DNA from: DATIUV01 sp049322755
Lineage (GTDB): Bacteria > Pseudomonadota > Gammaproteobacteria > Burkholderiales > UBA6910
Length of the DNA: 64,000 nucleotides
Assembly (NCBI GenBank): GCA_049322755.1
Contig: JBMOQX010000046.1
Coordinates: forward strand, 1-64,000
Direction: 5' to 3'
Shown: one piece after another, positions 17,648-26,621 of the stretch
How positions within the stretch are numbered: position 1 is the stretch's first letter
Layout: each line of letters opens with the position of its first letter
Translations under genes and position numbers: made by a program
Notes under the pieces: generated by a model
The model's database searches: none
Told to the model about the DNA's origin: nothing
What the model saw: only the letters and a program-made list of their open reading frames with translations

Positions 17648-17675
17648 GGGCGCCAATTTTCGAACGCCCTTTTTT
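17648..17675 (+). terminator. Terminator-like hairpin in the rpfF leader
   Basis: GGGCG, 12-nt loop, CGCCC, then six T. It lies between the predicted promoter and rpfF, at the extreme 5' end of the transcript. The short stem makes it a weak terminator; it may instead be the end of a small RNA, an attenuator or a 5' stabiliser. Confidence 0.5.
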
Positions 17676-17714
17676 AACCTGATGCCACCCTAAATCTCAC
17701 GAGGAGCCGGTGCC

Positions 17715-18641
17715 ATGAATATGAACGTGCCTTTCCAGTTGCTGGAGCATCCGCAACATCAGATCGCGCGCCAGTTCAACGAGTCGCTGGAGATCGAGTT
17801 CTCACCGCAACTCCGCGCGCAATACCGGAAAGAGCAGAACGCGCTTTGGCTGCGCTGGGAACCGGCTCCCCGCCCCTGCTTCAATCCCTCGCTGCTGCGA
17901 GAACTGCGCAGCTATTGTGATCTGCTGGACGCCAGCGGAGGGGAAATCCAAGTCCACGGCGAGGCGCTGCCGGTGGACTACTCGGTGTTGTCCTCCGGAG
18001 CGCCGGGCGTGTTCAACCTGGGCGGCGACCTGGATCTGTTCGTCGGGTTGATCGAACGCAAGGACCGGGACGGGCTGCTGCTGTACGGGCGCGCCTGCAT
18101 CGACGTTCTCTATCGCAACTACGTCGGCTACGACCAGGGCATCACCACCATCTCGCTGGTGCAGGGGGAATGCCTCGGCGGCGGTTTCGAGTGCGCGCTC
18201 TCCAGCGACCTGGTGGTGGCCGAGAAGAGCGCCCGCTTCGGTTTCCCGGAAATCCTGTTCAATCTGTTCCCCGGCATGGGCGCCTATTCGTTCCTGGAAC
18301 GCAAGGTGGGGCAGAAAACCGCCGAGGAGATGCTCACGAGTGGCCAGCTCTACAGCGCCGATGATATGCTGCGGCTCGGCGTCGTCGACCATGTGGCAGA
18401 GGATGGCCAGGGCGAGGCCGAGGTTGCCGCGCTGATCAGGAAACGCTCCCGCTCCCGCGTCGGCCTCGCCGGCATCGCCCAGGCGCGACGCCGCGTACAC
18501 CGCCTCGACTTCGCCGAACTCCTGGACATCGTCACGGTCTGGGTCGACTCCGCGCTCAAGCTCACGACGCGCGACATGAAGCTGATGCAAAAGCTGGTTT
18601 CGCGGCAGAACGACCTGGGTGGTTCGCGGCACCTTCACTGA
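17715..18641 (+). CDS. rpfF: RpfF-type DSF (diffusible signal factor) synthase, crotonase family
   Basis: 308 residues. The region 148-200 matches RpfF rather than beta-oxidation enzymes: GECLGGGFECALSSDLV, then GFPEILFNLFPGMGAYSF. The two catalytic glutamates of RpfF are both present, Glu159 and Glu179, exactly 20 apart as in Xanthomonas and Burkholderia enzymes. Known RpfF proteins make cis-2-unsaturated fatty acids from acyl-ACP by dehydration plus thioesterase action. The oxyanion-hole segment GVFNLGGDLDLF (98-109) is present. ATG 17715 has ACGAGGAG. A HTH-PAS-GGDEF-EAL gene follows 55 bases downstream, recalling Burkholderia rpfF/rpfR. Confidence 0.88.
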   Translation: MNMNVPFQLLEHPQHQIARQFNESLEIEFSPQLRAQYRKEQNALWLRWEPAPRPCFNPSLLRELRSYCDLLDASGGEIQVHGEALPVDYSVLSSGAPGVFNLGGDLDLFVGLIERKDRDGLLLYGRACIDVLYRNYVGYDQGITTISLVQGECLGGGFECALSSDLVVAEKSARFGFPEILFNLFPGMGAYSFLERKVGQKTAEEMLTSGQLYSADDMLRLGVVDHVAEDGQGEAEVAALIRKRSRSRVGLAGIAQARRRVHRLDFAELLDIVTVWVDSALKLTTRDMKLMQKLVSRQNDLGGSRHLH

Positions 18642-18696
18642 TTCCGGCACGGGGCTTGCTAGAGCATCAGGGCATCAGGTCAGGGAAGGTGGAACG

Positions 18697-20640
18697 ATGG
18701 GGGAAAAGAACCTCTGGTACAGCATCCAGGAGGCTTCAGCCAGGCTGGGCATTCCCATTCAGAAGCTGCGTCGCTGGGACGAGCAGGGCGTCCTGGTGGC
18801 CAGCAGGACCTCCGGAGGCCACCGGCGCTACCCGCGGGAGCTGATCGAGCGGCTCGCCGCGTCATCCCTCGGCGTACTGGCCGACAAGCAGGCCGACGAG
18901 CTCGCCACCGTCAAGAAGGACCTCAAGGAAAAGCGCCGCATCATCCAGCTGCTGGTCGAGAGCGAGCACCGCTACCGCGACCTGGTCGAGACGTCCCATG
19001 ACCTGATCTGGGCCACCGACGCCCTGGGACGCTTCACCTACCTCAACAACGCCGCCCAGGAGATCTTCGGCATGCCGCCGCAGGAGCTGATGGGGCGCTG
19101 CTTCTTCGACTTCGAAGCGCGGCCGTCGCACATCTCCAACCGCCGCTTCCTGGCGATGCTCAAGCGCCACAATGAAGTGCGCAACTACCTGTCGCACCTG
19201 ATCTCGGCCACCGGCCAGGACCGCTGGGTCGGAATCAACGCGCGGGTTTCGTTCGACGAGAACAACCAGATCGCCGGCATCCGCGGCACTGCCCGGGACA
19301 TCACCGAGCAGCAGCTCGCCGCCCAGCGTATCGAGCGGCTGGCCAAGTTCGACCCGCTCACCGACCTGCCCAACCGCGTCAGCCTGCAGGACGACATCGC
19401 CATGGCGATGGAGGGCGGCGGCGTCGGCGCCGTGCTGTTCATCGACATCGACCATTTCAAGTACGTCAACGACAATTTCGGGCACCGCTGCGGCGACCAG
19501 CTGATCCTGGGCGTGGCCGGCGTGCTGCGGGAACTGATGCAGGAGCTGCCCGGGACCGTCTATCGCCTGGGCGGCGACGAGTTCGCCGTCTTCCTGCCGG
19601 AATGCCTGCGCTCCGACGCCGTTCGTGTCGCGGAGCGTGTCCTGGAGGCCGTGCGTCACTACAAGTTCATGCCGGACCCGGCGTCGGGGCGCGTCTCCAG
19701 CCTGACTGCGTCCATCGGCATCGCGCTCTACCCGTTCCATGGATCGGACCTGTCCAGCATGCTGGCAAGCGTCGACATCGCCCTCTACCAGGCGAAGGAC
19801 CAGGGGCGCAACCGCTTCGTGCTGTTCGACCAGTACGCCAGCAGCGTGCGCACGACGCACCGTCGCGTGCAGTGGTCGCAGCGGTTCCGCGACGCACTGG
19901 AAGAAGACCGCATCGTCGTGCACGCCCAGCCGGTGGTGGCGCTATCCAGCCGGCTGCCGGTGCACCGCGAGGTGTTCGCCCGCATACTCGAGGAGAACGG
20001 CGAGCTGGTCCCGCCGGCGGACTTCATCGAGGCCGCCGAAACGCTGGGCGCGATCCGCGACATCGACTTCCGTGTGATCCAGAAGCTGCTCCGTTACCTC
20101 GAGGACCCGGTGACGGCGGGCCGCCACACCCGTTATTTCGTCAATCTCTCCCGCGCCAGCATCGCCGACGAGCACTGGATTCGCCGGCTGCTCTCGACGC
20201 TGCGCGAGTCGCGCGTCGACCCCGGCCGCCTGGTGTTCGAGGTGAGCGAGAACGTCGCCATGTCGGAACTGGACGTGACGCTGTCGTTCATGCGCCGGGT
20301 GAAGGAGGCCGGCTGCCATCTGTCGCTGGACGACTTCGGCGCCGGCTTCAGCTCGTTCTACTTCCTCAAGCGCTTCCCGGTGGACTACCTCAAGATCGAC
20401 GGCAGCTTCGTGCGGGACCTCAGCCGCGACGAGGGCAGCCGGATCTTCGTGCGCGCGCTGTGCGACGTCGCGCGCGGCCTGGAGAAGCAGGTGATCGCGG
20501 AGTGGGTGGAGGACGCCGAGTCGGCGCGCATCCTCACCGACATCGGCGTCCAGTACGGCCAGGGCTACCTGTTCGAGCGCCCCTCCCCGCTGTTCGCCGA
20601 GCCTGCGGCACCGGCCGCGGAAGCCGCGGAGAGCCGCTAG
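18697..20640 (+). CDS. MerR/BldC-like HTH, PAS, GGDEF and EAL signalling protein (RpfR-like)
   Basis: 647 residues from ATG 18697 (AAGGTGGA upstream; a longer frame from 18619 would overlap rpfF). Order: winged HTH of MerR/BldC type (about 6-52, with RRWDEQGVLVASRTSGGHRRY), a short charged helix (62-90), PAS (about 91-205), GGDEF (about 215-378) with intact GGDEF at 292-296, EAL (about 392-632). No RxxD inhibitory site precedes GGDEF. The EAL signature reads EVF (425-427), but catalytic residues appear kept: Glu425, Asn483, Glu515, Asp545-Asp546, Lys566, Glu602, Gln622. It may make or break cyclic di-GMP and bind DNA. Placement after rpfF suggests a DSF sensor role through PAS; this is inference. 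Confidence 0.88.
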   Translation: MGEKNLWYSIQEASARLGIPIQKLRRWDEQGVLVASRTSGGHRRYPRELIERLAASSLGVLADKQADELATVKKDLKEKRRIIQLLVESEHRYRDLVETSHDLIWATDALGRFTYLNNAAQEIFGMPPQELMGRCFFDFEARPSHISNRRFLAMLKRHNEVRNYLSHLISATGQDRWVGINARVSFDENNQIAGIRGTARDITEQQLAAQRIERLAKFDPLTDLPNRVSLQDDIAMAMEGGGVGAVLFIDIDHFKYVNDNFGHRCGDQLILGVAGVLRELMQELPGTVYRLGGDEFAVFLPECLRSDAVRVAERVLEAVRHYKFMPDPASGRVSSLTASIGIALYPFHGSDLSSMLASVDIALYQAKDQGRNRFVLFDQYASSVRTTHRRVQWSQRFRDALEEDRIVVHAQPVVALSSRLPVHREVFARILEENGELVPPADFIEAAETLGAIRDIDFRVIQKLLRYLEDPVTAGRHTRYFVNLSRASIADEHWIRRLLSTLRESRVDPGRLVFEVSENVAMSELDVTLSFMRRVKEAGCHLSLDDFGAGFSSFYFLKRFPVDYLKIDGSFVRDLSRDEGSRIFVRALCDVARGLEKQVIAEWVEDAESARILTDIGVQYGQGYLFERPSPLFAEPAAPAAEAAESR

Positions 20641-21221
20641 CCCGGAGTCGCGGCGCCACCCTGCGGCGGCGTCCACTCACCGCGGCTCAGCCGGTCGGCC
20701 CAGAGCAGGCCGGCAACGGTCTTGCCGTCGGTGATCCTGCCCTGCCGCACCCACTCCAGCGCCTCGCGCAGGGGCACCCGGAGCGTTTCGAGGAACTCGC
20801 CGTGATCCAGCTGCGCACCCTCGAAGCGCAACCCCTCCGCTAGGTAATAGATCAACCGCTCGTCCGAGTAGCCCACGCAGGGATGCACCGTCGCCAGGTA
20901 GCGCCAGCGCGCCGCGCGATAGCCGGTCTCCTCCAGCAGCTCGCGCTGGGCCGTGAGCAGGGGATCCTCCCCCGGCTCGATCTTGCCCGCCGGCAGCTCC
21001 AGCATATGGGCGCCGAGGGGGTAGCGGAACTGGCGCTCGATCAGGATCTCTCCGGCGTCTGTGAACGCCAGCATCACCACCGCGCCCGGGTGCCGCACGT
21101 ACTCGCGCACTGACCTCCCACCGTCGGGCAGTCGCACTTCGTCGACGTGCACGCGCAGCATCTGCCCGTCGAACACGCTTCGGCTCGAGAGCTGCTTCTC
21201 GGTAAAATCGGAACTGGACAC
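20637..21221 (-). CDS. Nudix hydrolase, ADP-ribose pyrophosphatase type
   Basis: 194 residues from GTG 21221. The Nudix box is complete at 79-101 (GKIEPGEDPLLTAQREL then LEETGY). HPGAVVMLAF and ERQFRYPLG are typical of the ADP-sugar pyrophosphatase branch (NudF-like). It lies 23 bases after nuoN on the same strand and likely belongs to the same transcript. Its stop overlaps that of the HTH-PAS-GGDEF-EAL gene. Confidence 0.88.
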   Translation of the reverse strand: MSSSDFTEKQLSSRSVFDGQMLRVHVDEVRLPDGGRSVREYVRHPGAVVMLAFTDAGEILIERQFRYPLGAHMLELPAGKIEPGEDPLLTAQRELLEETGYRAARWRYLATVHPCVGYSDERLIYYLAEGLRFEGAQLDHGEFLETLRVPLREALEWVRQGRITDGKTVAGLLWADRLSRGEWTPPQGGAATPG

Positions 21222-21244
21222 GCCGTCGGCCTCGGCCCGCAGCG

Positions 21245-22687
21245 TCAGAGCGCCTGCTGCACCGCATAGACGCACAGCGCCATCAGCGGCTGCGGCAGGA
21301 TGCCCAGCGCCAGTACCGCCAGCGCATTGGCGCCCATCATCATCCGGGCGTCGAGCTGCGGGGCCATGGGCGCGGCGGTCGCCGGCTCGTCAAAGTACAT
21401 GAGCTTGACGATGCGCAGGTAATAGAACGCCCCGATCAGGGCCAGCACCACCGCCGCCACCGCCAGCCAGATCAGTCCGGCGTCGACCGCCGCCTGCAGC
21501 ACCGCCAGCTTGGCGAAGAACCCCACCGTTGGCGGCACCCCGGCCAGGGAGAACATCAGGATCAGCATCACGAACGCATACCACGGGCTGCGGCGGTTGA
21601 GCCCGCGGAAGTCTTCGAGGCTGTCCGCCTCGAATCCCTCGCGCGAGAGCAGCATGATCATGCCGAAGGTGCCGAGCGTGGTCAGCACGTAGGTCACCAC
21701 GTAGAACATCGCAGAGCTGTAGCCGTTCACCTCCCCCGACAGGAACCCCAGCAGCATGAATCCCATGTGGGCGATGGTGGAATACGCCAGCATGCGCTTG
21801 AGGTTAGTCTGCACGATGGCGGTGATGTTGCCCACCGCCATCGACGCCAGCGCCAGGATGATGAGCATGCCCTGCCAGTCGGGAAACAGGGGCTGCAGCC
21901 CCTCCACCAGGATGCGCATCAGGAAGGCGAACGCCGCCAGTTTCGGCGCCGAGGCGATGAACAGCGTCATCGCCGTCGGCGCACCGTGGTACACGTCGGG
22001 CACCCACATGTGGAACGGCACCACGCCGAGCTTGAATGCGAGCCCCGCCACCACGAACACCAGGCCGAACGCGGCCACCACGCGATTGGCAGCACCGCTT
22101 TCCAGCGACGCCAGCACCTCGGCCACGTTGAGCGATCCGGTGGCGCCGTAGAGCATCGACATTCCGTAGAGCAGCATCCCCGAGGCAAGCGCGCCCAGCA
22201 CGAAGTACTTCATCGCCGCCTCGGTGGCGGTGGCCGAGTCGCGCTGCAGCGCCACCATCGCGTACAGGCTGAGGGAAAGCAGCTCGAGTCCCAGGTACAG
22301 CGTGAGGAAATGGCTGGCCGAAATCATGACCATCATCCCCAGCATCGCGAACAGCGCCAGCGAGAAGAACTCGCCGCGGAACAGCCCGCGCTGCGCGAGG
22401 TAGTCGCGCGAGTAGACCAGCTGCACGGACACCGCGACGTACACCGTCAGCTTCAGCACGTCGGCCATCGGATCGTCGACGAACATGCCGTTCATGGTGT
22501 AGCCCGCGTCCCCGGCGCCGGCCACCGTGATGACGGCGGCGCCAGCCAGCGTCGCCTGCGTCAGGATGTAGGTGAGGAAACGCTGTTCGTCGGTCAGCAG
22601 CACGTCGACGATCAGGATGCCGCACACCGCCGCCAGGACGAAAAGCTCCGGCAGCGCGGGCAGCAGATTGGGCATCTCGAAGGTCAC
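21245..22687 (-). CDS. nuoN: NADH-quinone oxidoreductase subunit N
   Basis: 480 residues, an antiporter-like membrane subunit of complex I with about 14 hydrophobic segments. Seen: the conserved Lys-bearing FKLGVVPFHMWVPDVYHGAP and the later LKRMLAYSTIAHMGFML. Start GTG 22687 behind AGAGGAAACGGC. Last nuo gene; it forms one of the proton channels of the membrane arm. Confidence 0.96.
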   Translation of the reverse strand: MTFEMPNLLPALPELFVLAAVCGILIVDVLLTDEQRFLTYILTQATLAGAAVITVAGAGDAGYTMNGMFVDDPMADVLKLTVYVAVSVQLVYSRDYLAQRGLFRGEFFSLALFAMLGMMVMISASHFLTLYLGLELLSLSLYAMVALQRDSATATEAAMKYFVLGALASGMLLYGMSMLYGATGSLNVAEVLASLESGAANRVVAAFGLVFVVAGLAFKLGVVPFHMWVPDVYHGAPTAMTLFIASAPKLAAFAFLMRILVEGLQPLFPDWQGMLIILALASMAVGNITAIVQTNLKRMLAYSTIAHMGFMLLGFLSGEVNGYSSAMFYVVTYVLTTLGTFGMIMLLSREGFEADSLEDFRGLNRRSPWYAFVMLILMFSLAGVPPTVGFFAKLAVLQAAVDAGLIWLAVAAVVLALIGAFYYLRIVKLMYFDEPATAAPMAPQLDARMMMGANALAVLALGILPQPLMALCVYAVQQAL

Positions 22688-22700
22688 GCCGTTTCCTCTT

Positions 22701-24188
22701 TCAGCGAATCTTGGTCTGGGCCACGTGTGCCAGCAGGTCGCGCACCGAGGCCTGCATCAAATCGGTGAAGGGCGCGGGATAGAGACCCATGAACAGCACC
22801 GCCGCCGCCAGCAGCGCGAGGATCGCCCCCTCCCGCAGCGAGACGTCCCGGAGCCCGGCCACGTGCTCGTTGGCCACCGCGCCGAACACCACGCGCTTGT
22901 ACATCCAGAGCGTGTACGCTGCCCCGAACATCAGCGTCGTGGCGGCGAAGAAGGCGTACCAGAAGTTGACCTGGATCGCGCTCAGGATCACCAGGAACTC
23001 GCCGACGAAGCCGCTGGTGCCGGGCAGGCCCGCATTGGCCATGGCGAAGAGCATGAAGAGCGACGCGAATACGGGCATGGTGTTCACCACGCCGCCGTAA
23101 TCTGCGATCTGCCGCGAGTGCAGGCGGTCGTACATCACGCCGATGCAAAGGAACAGCGCGCCCGAGACGAAACCGTGGGAAATCATCTGTACGATCGCCC
23201 CCTGGACGCCGAGGTCGTTGAACATGAAGATGCCCAGGGTCACGAACCCCATGTGGGAGACCGATGAATAGGCGATCAGCTTCTTCATGTCGGCCTGCAC
23301 CAGCGCCACCAGCCCGATGTAGACGATGGCGATGAGGGAGAGCGCCACCATCAGCCATACCAGTTCCTGGCTGGCATCCGGCGCGATCGGCAGCGACAGC
23401 CGCAGGAAACCATAGCCTCCCAGTTTCAGCAGCACCGCCGCCAGCACCACCGAGCCGCCGGTGGGCGCCTCGACATGAGCGTCCGGAAGCCAGGTGTGCA
23501 CCGGCCACATCGGCACCTTGACCGCGAACGCCGCGAGGAACGCCAGGAAGATCAGTACCTGCGCGGTCATCGACAGCGGCAGCCGATGGTAGTCGAGAAT
23601 CGCGAAACTCCCGCCCGACTCGAAATACAGGTAGATGAACGCCACCAGCATCAGCAGCGAGCCCAGCAGCGTGTAGAGGAAGAACTTGATCGCCGCGTAG
23701 ACCCGGTTCGGACCGCCCCACACGCCGATGATGAGAAACATCGGGATCAGCATGGCTTCCCAGAACACGTAGAACAGCACGGCGTCGAGGGCGCTGAACG
23801 CGCCGTTGATGGCCCCGGACATGACCAGGAAGGCGCCCATGTACTGCGAGACGCGCTCCTCGATCACCTGCCAGCCGGCCAGCACCACCAGCGGCGTGGT
23901 GAAGCAGTTGAGCAGGATCAGCCACACCGAGATGCCGTCGATGCCCAGGTGATAGTGGACATTGAAGCGCTCGATCCAGGGTGCGCGCTCGACGAACTGC
24001 ATGGCGCTGGTGCCGGCCTCGAACTGACCGTAGAGCGGAAGCGCCACCAGCAGCCCTGCCACCGACCCGGCGAGGGCGAGCCAGCGCGCGAGCGGGGCGT
24101 TACGGTCCGCGCCCGTGGCGAGCACGGCCAGGCCCGCCAGGATCGGCAGCCAGATGACGACGCTCAGTACGGGTAGGCCGAAGATCAT
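22701..24188 (-). CDS. nuoM: NADH-quinone oxidoreductase subunit M
   Basis: 495 residues from ATG 24188, which sits behind AAGGGAGAG; an in-frame GTG 21 bases further up has no ribosome-binding site. Polytopic proton-pumping subunit. Seen: YHLGIDGISVWLILLNCF, KVPMWPVHTWLPDAHVEAPT and MKKLIAYSSVSHMGF, carrying the conserved Glu and Lys residues of the channel. Confidence 0.96.
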   Translation of the reverse strand: MIFGLPVLSVVIWLPILAGLAVLATGADRNAPLARWLALAGSVAGLLVALPLYGQFEAGTSAMQFVERAPWIERFNVHYHLGIDGISVWLILLNCFTTPLVVLAGWQVIEERVSQYMGAFLVMSGAINGAFSALDAVLFYVFWEAMLIPMFLIIGVWGGPNRVYAAIKFFLYTLLGSLLMLVAFIYLYFESGGSFAILDYHRLPLSMTAQVLIFLAFLAAFAVKVPMWPVHTWLPDAHVEAPTGGSVVLAAVLLKLGGYGFLRLSLPIAPDASQELVWLMVALSLIAIVYIGLVALVQADMKKLIAYSSVSHMGFVTLGIFMFNDLGVQGAIVQMISHGFVSGALFLCIGVMYDRLHSRQIADYGGVVNTMPVFASLFMLFAMANAGLPGTSGFVGEFLVILSAIQVNFWYAFFAATTLMFGAAYTLWMYKRVVFGAVANEHVAGLRDVSLREGAILALLAAAVLFMGLYPAPFTDLMQASVRDLLAHVAQTKIR

Positions 24189-24234
24189 CTCTCCCTTTTT
24201 TCCCGGCACGCGCCGGCGGATTCGGTACGCGGAA

Positions 24235-26241
24235 TCATCGGGCCAGCATCTGCTGCAGGCTCAGCAGCACGAACAGTCCGATGATCATGGCAAAGGCGTA
24301 GTGGTAGATGTAGCCGGACTGAAGATGCCGGATCACCGCCGCGAACCAGCCCACCAGCCGCGCCGACCCGTTGACCAGCAGGCCATCGATCAGGGCCACG
24401 TCCCCCCCCTTCCACAAACCGCCGCCGAGCTTGCGCGCGCCGCCGGCGAAGAACCACTCGTTGAACTCGTCGAATCCGTACTTGCGCTCGAGCACGGTGT
24501 AGAGCCAGCCCGCCCGGTCGCGGATCACAGCCGGCAGGTCGGGCCGCCGGATGTACAGGTACCAGGCGGTGCCCGCGCCGGCCAGGGCCAGCCAGAACGG
24601 CAGGGTCGAAACCGCGTGCAGCATCATGGCGGCGACGCCGTGATAAAGCTCCCGCATGCGGGCCATGGCGTCGTGCTCCGGGGCGAACGCGAGCGACTCG
24701 GCGAAGTATCCGCCATGGAGAATCGGGCCGATGAACCATCCCGCCACCACGGAGGGAATCGCAAGCAGCACCAGCGGCAGCGTCACCACCCACGGCGACT
24801 CGTGGGGCTCCGCCGGGGCGTGGTGCCCGTGCCCGTCATGGCCGCCATCGCCGTGCGCTTCATGGTGCGCGTGCCGGAACCGCTCCTCGCCGAAGAAGGT
24901 CATGAAGATCAGCCGGAAGGTGTACAGCGCCGTGACGAAAACGCCGACGGTGACCATCACGTAGGCGAAACCGGCGCCGGGAAGCCCGCTCAGGTGCACG
25001 GCCTCGATGATCGATTCCTTGGAAAAGAATCCGGCGAACCCGACGATGCCGGCGTTGGCGAACCCGCCCACGAGCACCGTGGCGAAGGTGATCGGCATGT
25101 ACTTGTGCAGGCCGCCCATGCGGCGCATGTCCTGCTCGTGGTGCATGGCGATGATCACCGAGCCGGCGCCCAGGAACAGCACCGCCTTGAAGAAGGCGTG
25201 GGTCATCAGGTGGAATATCGCCACCGAGTAGGCCGACGCGCCGAGCGCCACCGTCATGTAGCCCAGCTGCGACAGCGTCGAGTACGCCACCACGCGTTTG
25301 ATGTCGTTCTGAACGATGGCGATCAGGCCCATGAAGAACGCGGTGATGGCGCCGATCACCAGAATGAACGACAGCGCCGCGTCCGAGAGCTCGAACAGCG
25401 GCGACATGCGCGAAACCATGAAAATGCCGGCGGTCACCATGGTGGCGGCGTGGATCAGCGCGGAAATCGGCGTCGGGCCCTCCATCGAGTCCGGCAGCCA
25501 CACGTGCAGCGGGAACTGCGCCGACTTGCCCATGGCGCCGATGAACAGCAGGATGCAGATCACCGTCATCAGCAGCCAGGCCGTGCCGGGAAAGAGTTCG
25601 ACCGTCTCGCCGGCCAGCGCGGGCGCCCGGCCGAACACCTCGGCGTAGTCCAGCGTGCCGAAATGGAACAGCACCAGTCCGATGCCGAGCAGGAAGCCGA
25701 AGTCGCCCACCCGGTTCACCAGGAAGGCCTTGAGGTTGGCGTAGATGGCGGTGGGCCGCGTGTACCAGAAGCCGATCAGCAGGTAGGACACCAGGCCGAC
25801 CGCTTCCCAGCCGAAGAACAGCTGCAGGAAGTTGTTGGACATCACCAGCATCAGCATGGAGAAGGTGAACAGGGAGATGTAGCTGAAGAACCGGCTGTAG
25901 CCGGGATCCTCCTCCATGTAGCCGATGGTGTAGATGTGCACCAGCAGCGACACGCCGCTCACCACCACCATCATCAGCGCCGACAGGCGGTCGATGAGAA
26001 AGCCGACCTCGAGGCGCACCTCGCCCACCGTGGCCCAGGTGTAGATGGTGCCGTTGAAGGTATTGCCGCCGAGCACGTCCAGGAACACCGCCACCGAGGC
26101 GGCGAAGCAGACCATCATCAGCGCGATGGTCACGCGATGGGACCACGACCGTCCGATGGCCCAGCCGAACAGGCCGGCCACCAGCGCGCCCAGCAGCGGC
26201 GCCAGGGGAACCGTGAGATACAGGAGCTTCATGCCGGCCAT
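24235..26241 (-). CDS. nuoL: NADH-quinone oxidoreductase subunit L
   Basis: 668 residues, the distal antiporter-like subunit with the long lateral helix at the C terminus. Seen: IDRLSALMMVVVSGVSLLVHIY, GKSAQFPLHVWLPDSMEGPTP and IKRVVAYSTLSQLGYM. A His-rich loop near residue 460 (AHHEAHGDGGHDGHGHHAP) is cytoplasmic/periplasmic linker variation. Start ATG 26241 or ATG 26232. Confidence 0.97.
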   Translation of the reverse strand: MAGMKLLYLTVPLAPLLGALVAGLFGWAIGRSWSHRVTIALMMVCFAASVAVFLDVLGGNTFNGTIYTWATVGEVRLEVGFLIDRLSALMMVVVSGVSLLVHIYTIGYMEEDPGYSRFFSYISLFTFSMLMLVMSNNFLQLFFGWEAVGLVSYLLIGFWYTRPTAIYANLKAFLVNRVGDFGFLLGIGLVLFHFGTLDYAEVFGRAPALAGETVELFPGTAWLLMTVICILLFIGAMGKSAQFPLHVWLPDSMEGPTPISALIHAATMVTAGIFMVSRMSPLFELSDAALSFILVIGAITAFFMGLIAIVQNDIKRVVAYSTLSQLGYMTVALGASAYSVAIFHLMTHAFFKAVLFLGAGSVIIAMHHEQDMRRMGGLHKYMPITFATVLVGGFANAGIVGFAGFFSKESIIEAVHLSGLPGAGFAYVMVTVGVFVTALYTFRLIFMTFFGEERFRHAHHEAHGDGGHDGHGHHAPAEPHESPWVVTLPLVLLAIPSVVAGWFIGPILHGGYFAESLAFAPEHDAMARMRELYHGVAAMMLHAVSTLPFWLALAGAGTAWYLYIRRPDLPAVIRDRAGWLYTVLERKYGFDEFNEWFFAGGARKLGGGLWKGGDVALIDGLLVNGSARLVGWFAAVIRHLQSGYIYHYAFAMIIGLFVLLSLQQMLAR

Positions 26242-26248
26242 GGACGCG

Positions 26249-26554
26249 TCATCCCTTGAGTCGGTCGATGTCCTCGACGTTGATCGTGCGCAGGCTGCGG
26301 AACAGCACGACCAGGATGGCGAGGCCGATTGCCGACTCGGCGGCCGCCACCGTGAGGATGAAGAAAACGAAGATCTGGCCCGACACGTCCTGCAGGAAAT
26401 GCGAGAACGCGACGAAATTCATGTTCACCGCCAGCAGCATCAGCTCGATCGCCATCAGAATGATGATGACGTTCTTCCGGTTGAGGAAGATGCCGACGAC
26501 GCTGATCGCGAACAGGATCGCGCCCAGCACCAGAAACCAGGAAAGCGAAAGCAA
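26249..26554 (-). CDS. nuoK: NADH-quinone oxidoreductase subunit K
   Basis: 101 residues, three membrane segments. Carries the conserved Glu in segment two (IMAIELMLLAVN) and ESAIGLAILV in segment three, both involved in proton transfer. Seven bases separate it from nuoL. Confidence 0.95.
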   Translation of the reverse strand: MLSLSWFLVLGAILFAISVVGIFLNRKNVIIILMAIELMLLAVNMNFVAFSHFLQDVSGQIFVFFILTVAAAESAIGLAILVVLFRSLRTINVEDIDRLKG

Positions 26555-26621
26555 AGAACTCCCCTTTTCTTATGATCCTCGTCCGGCGCGGTTCATCGTA
26601 CGGGCCCCGCGCCCCGGCCCC

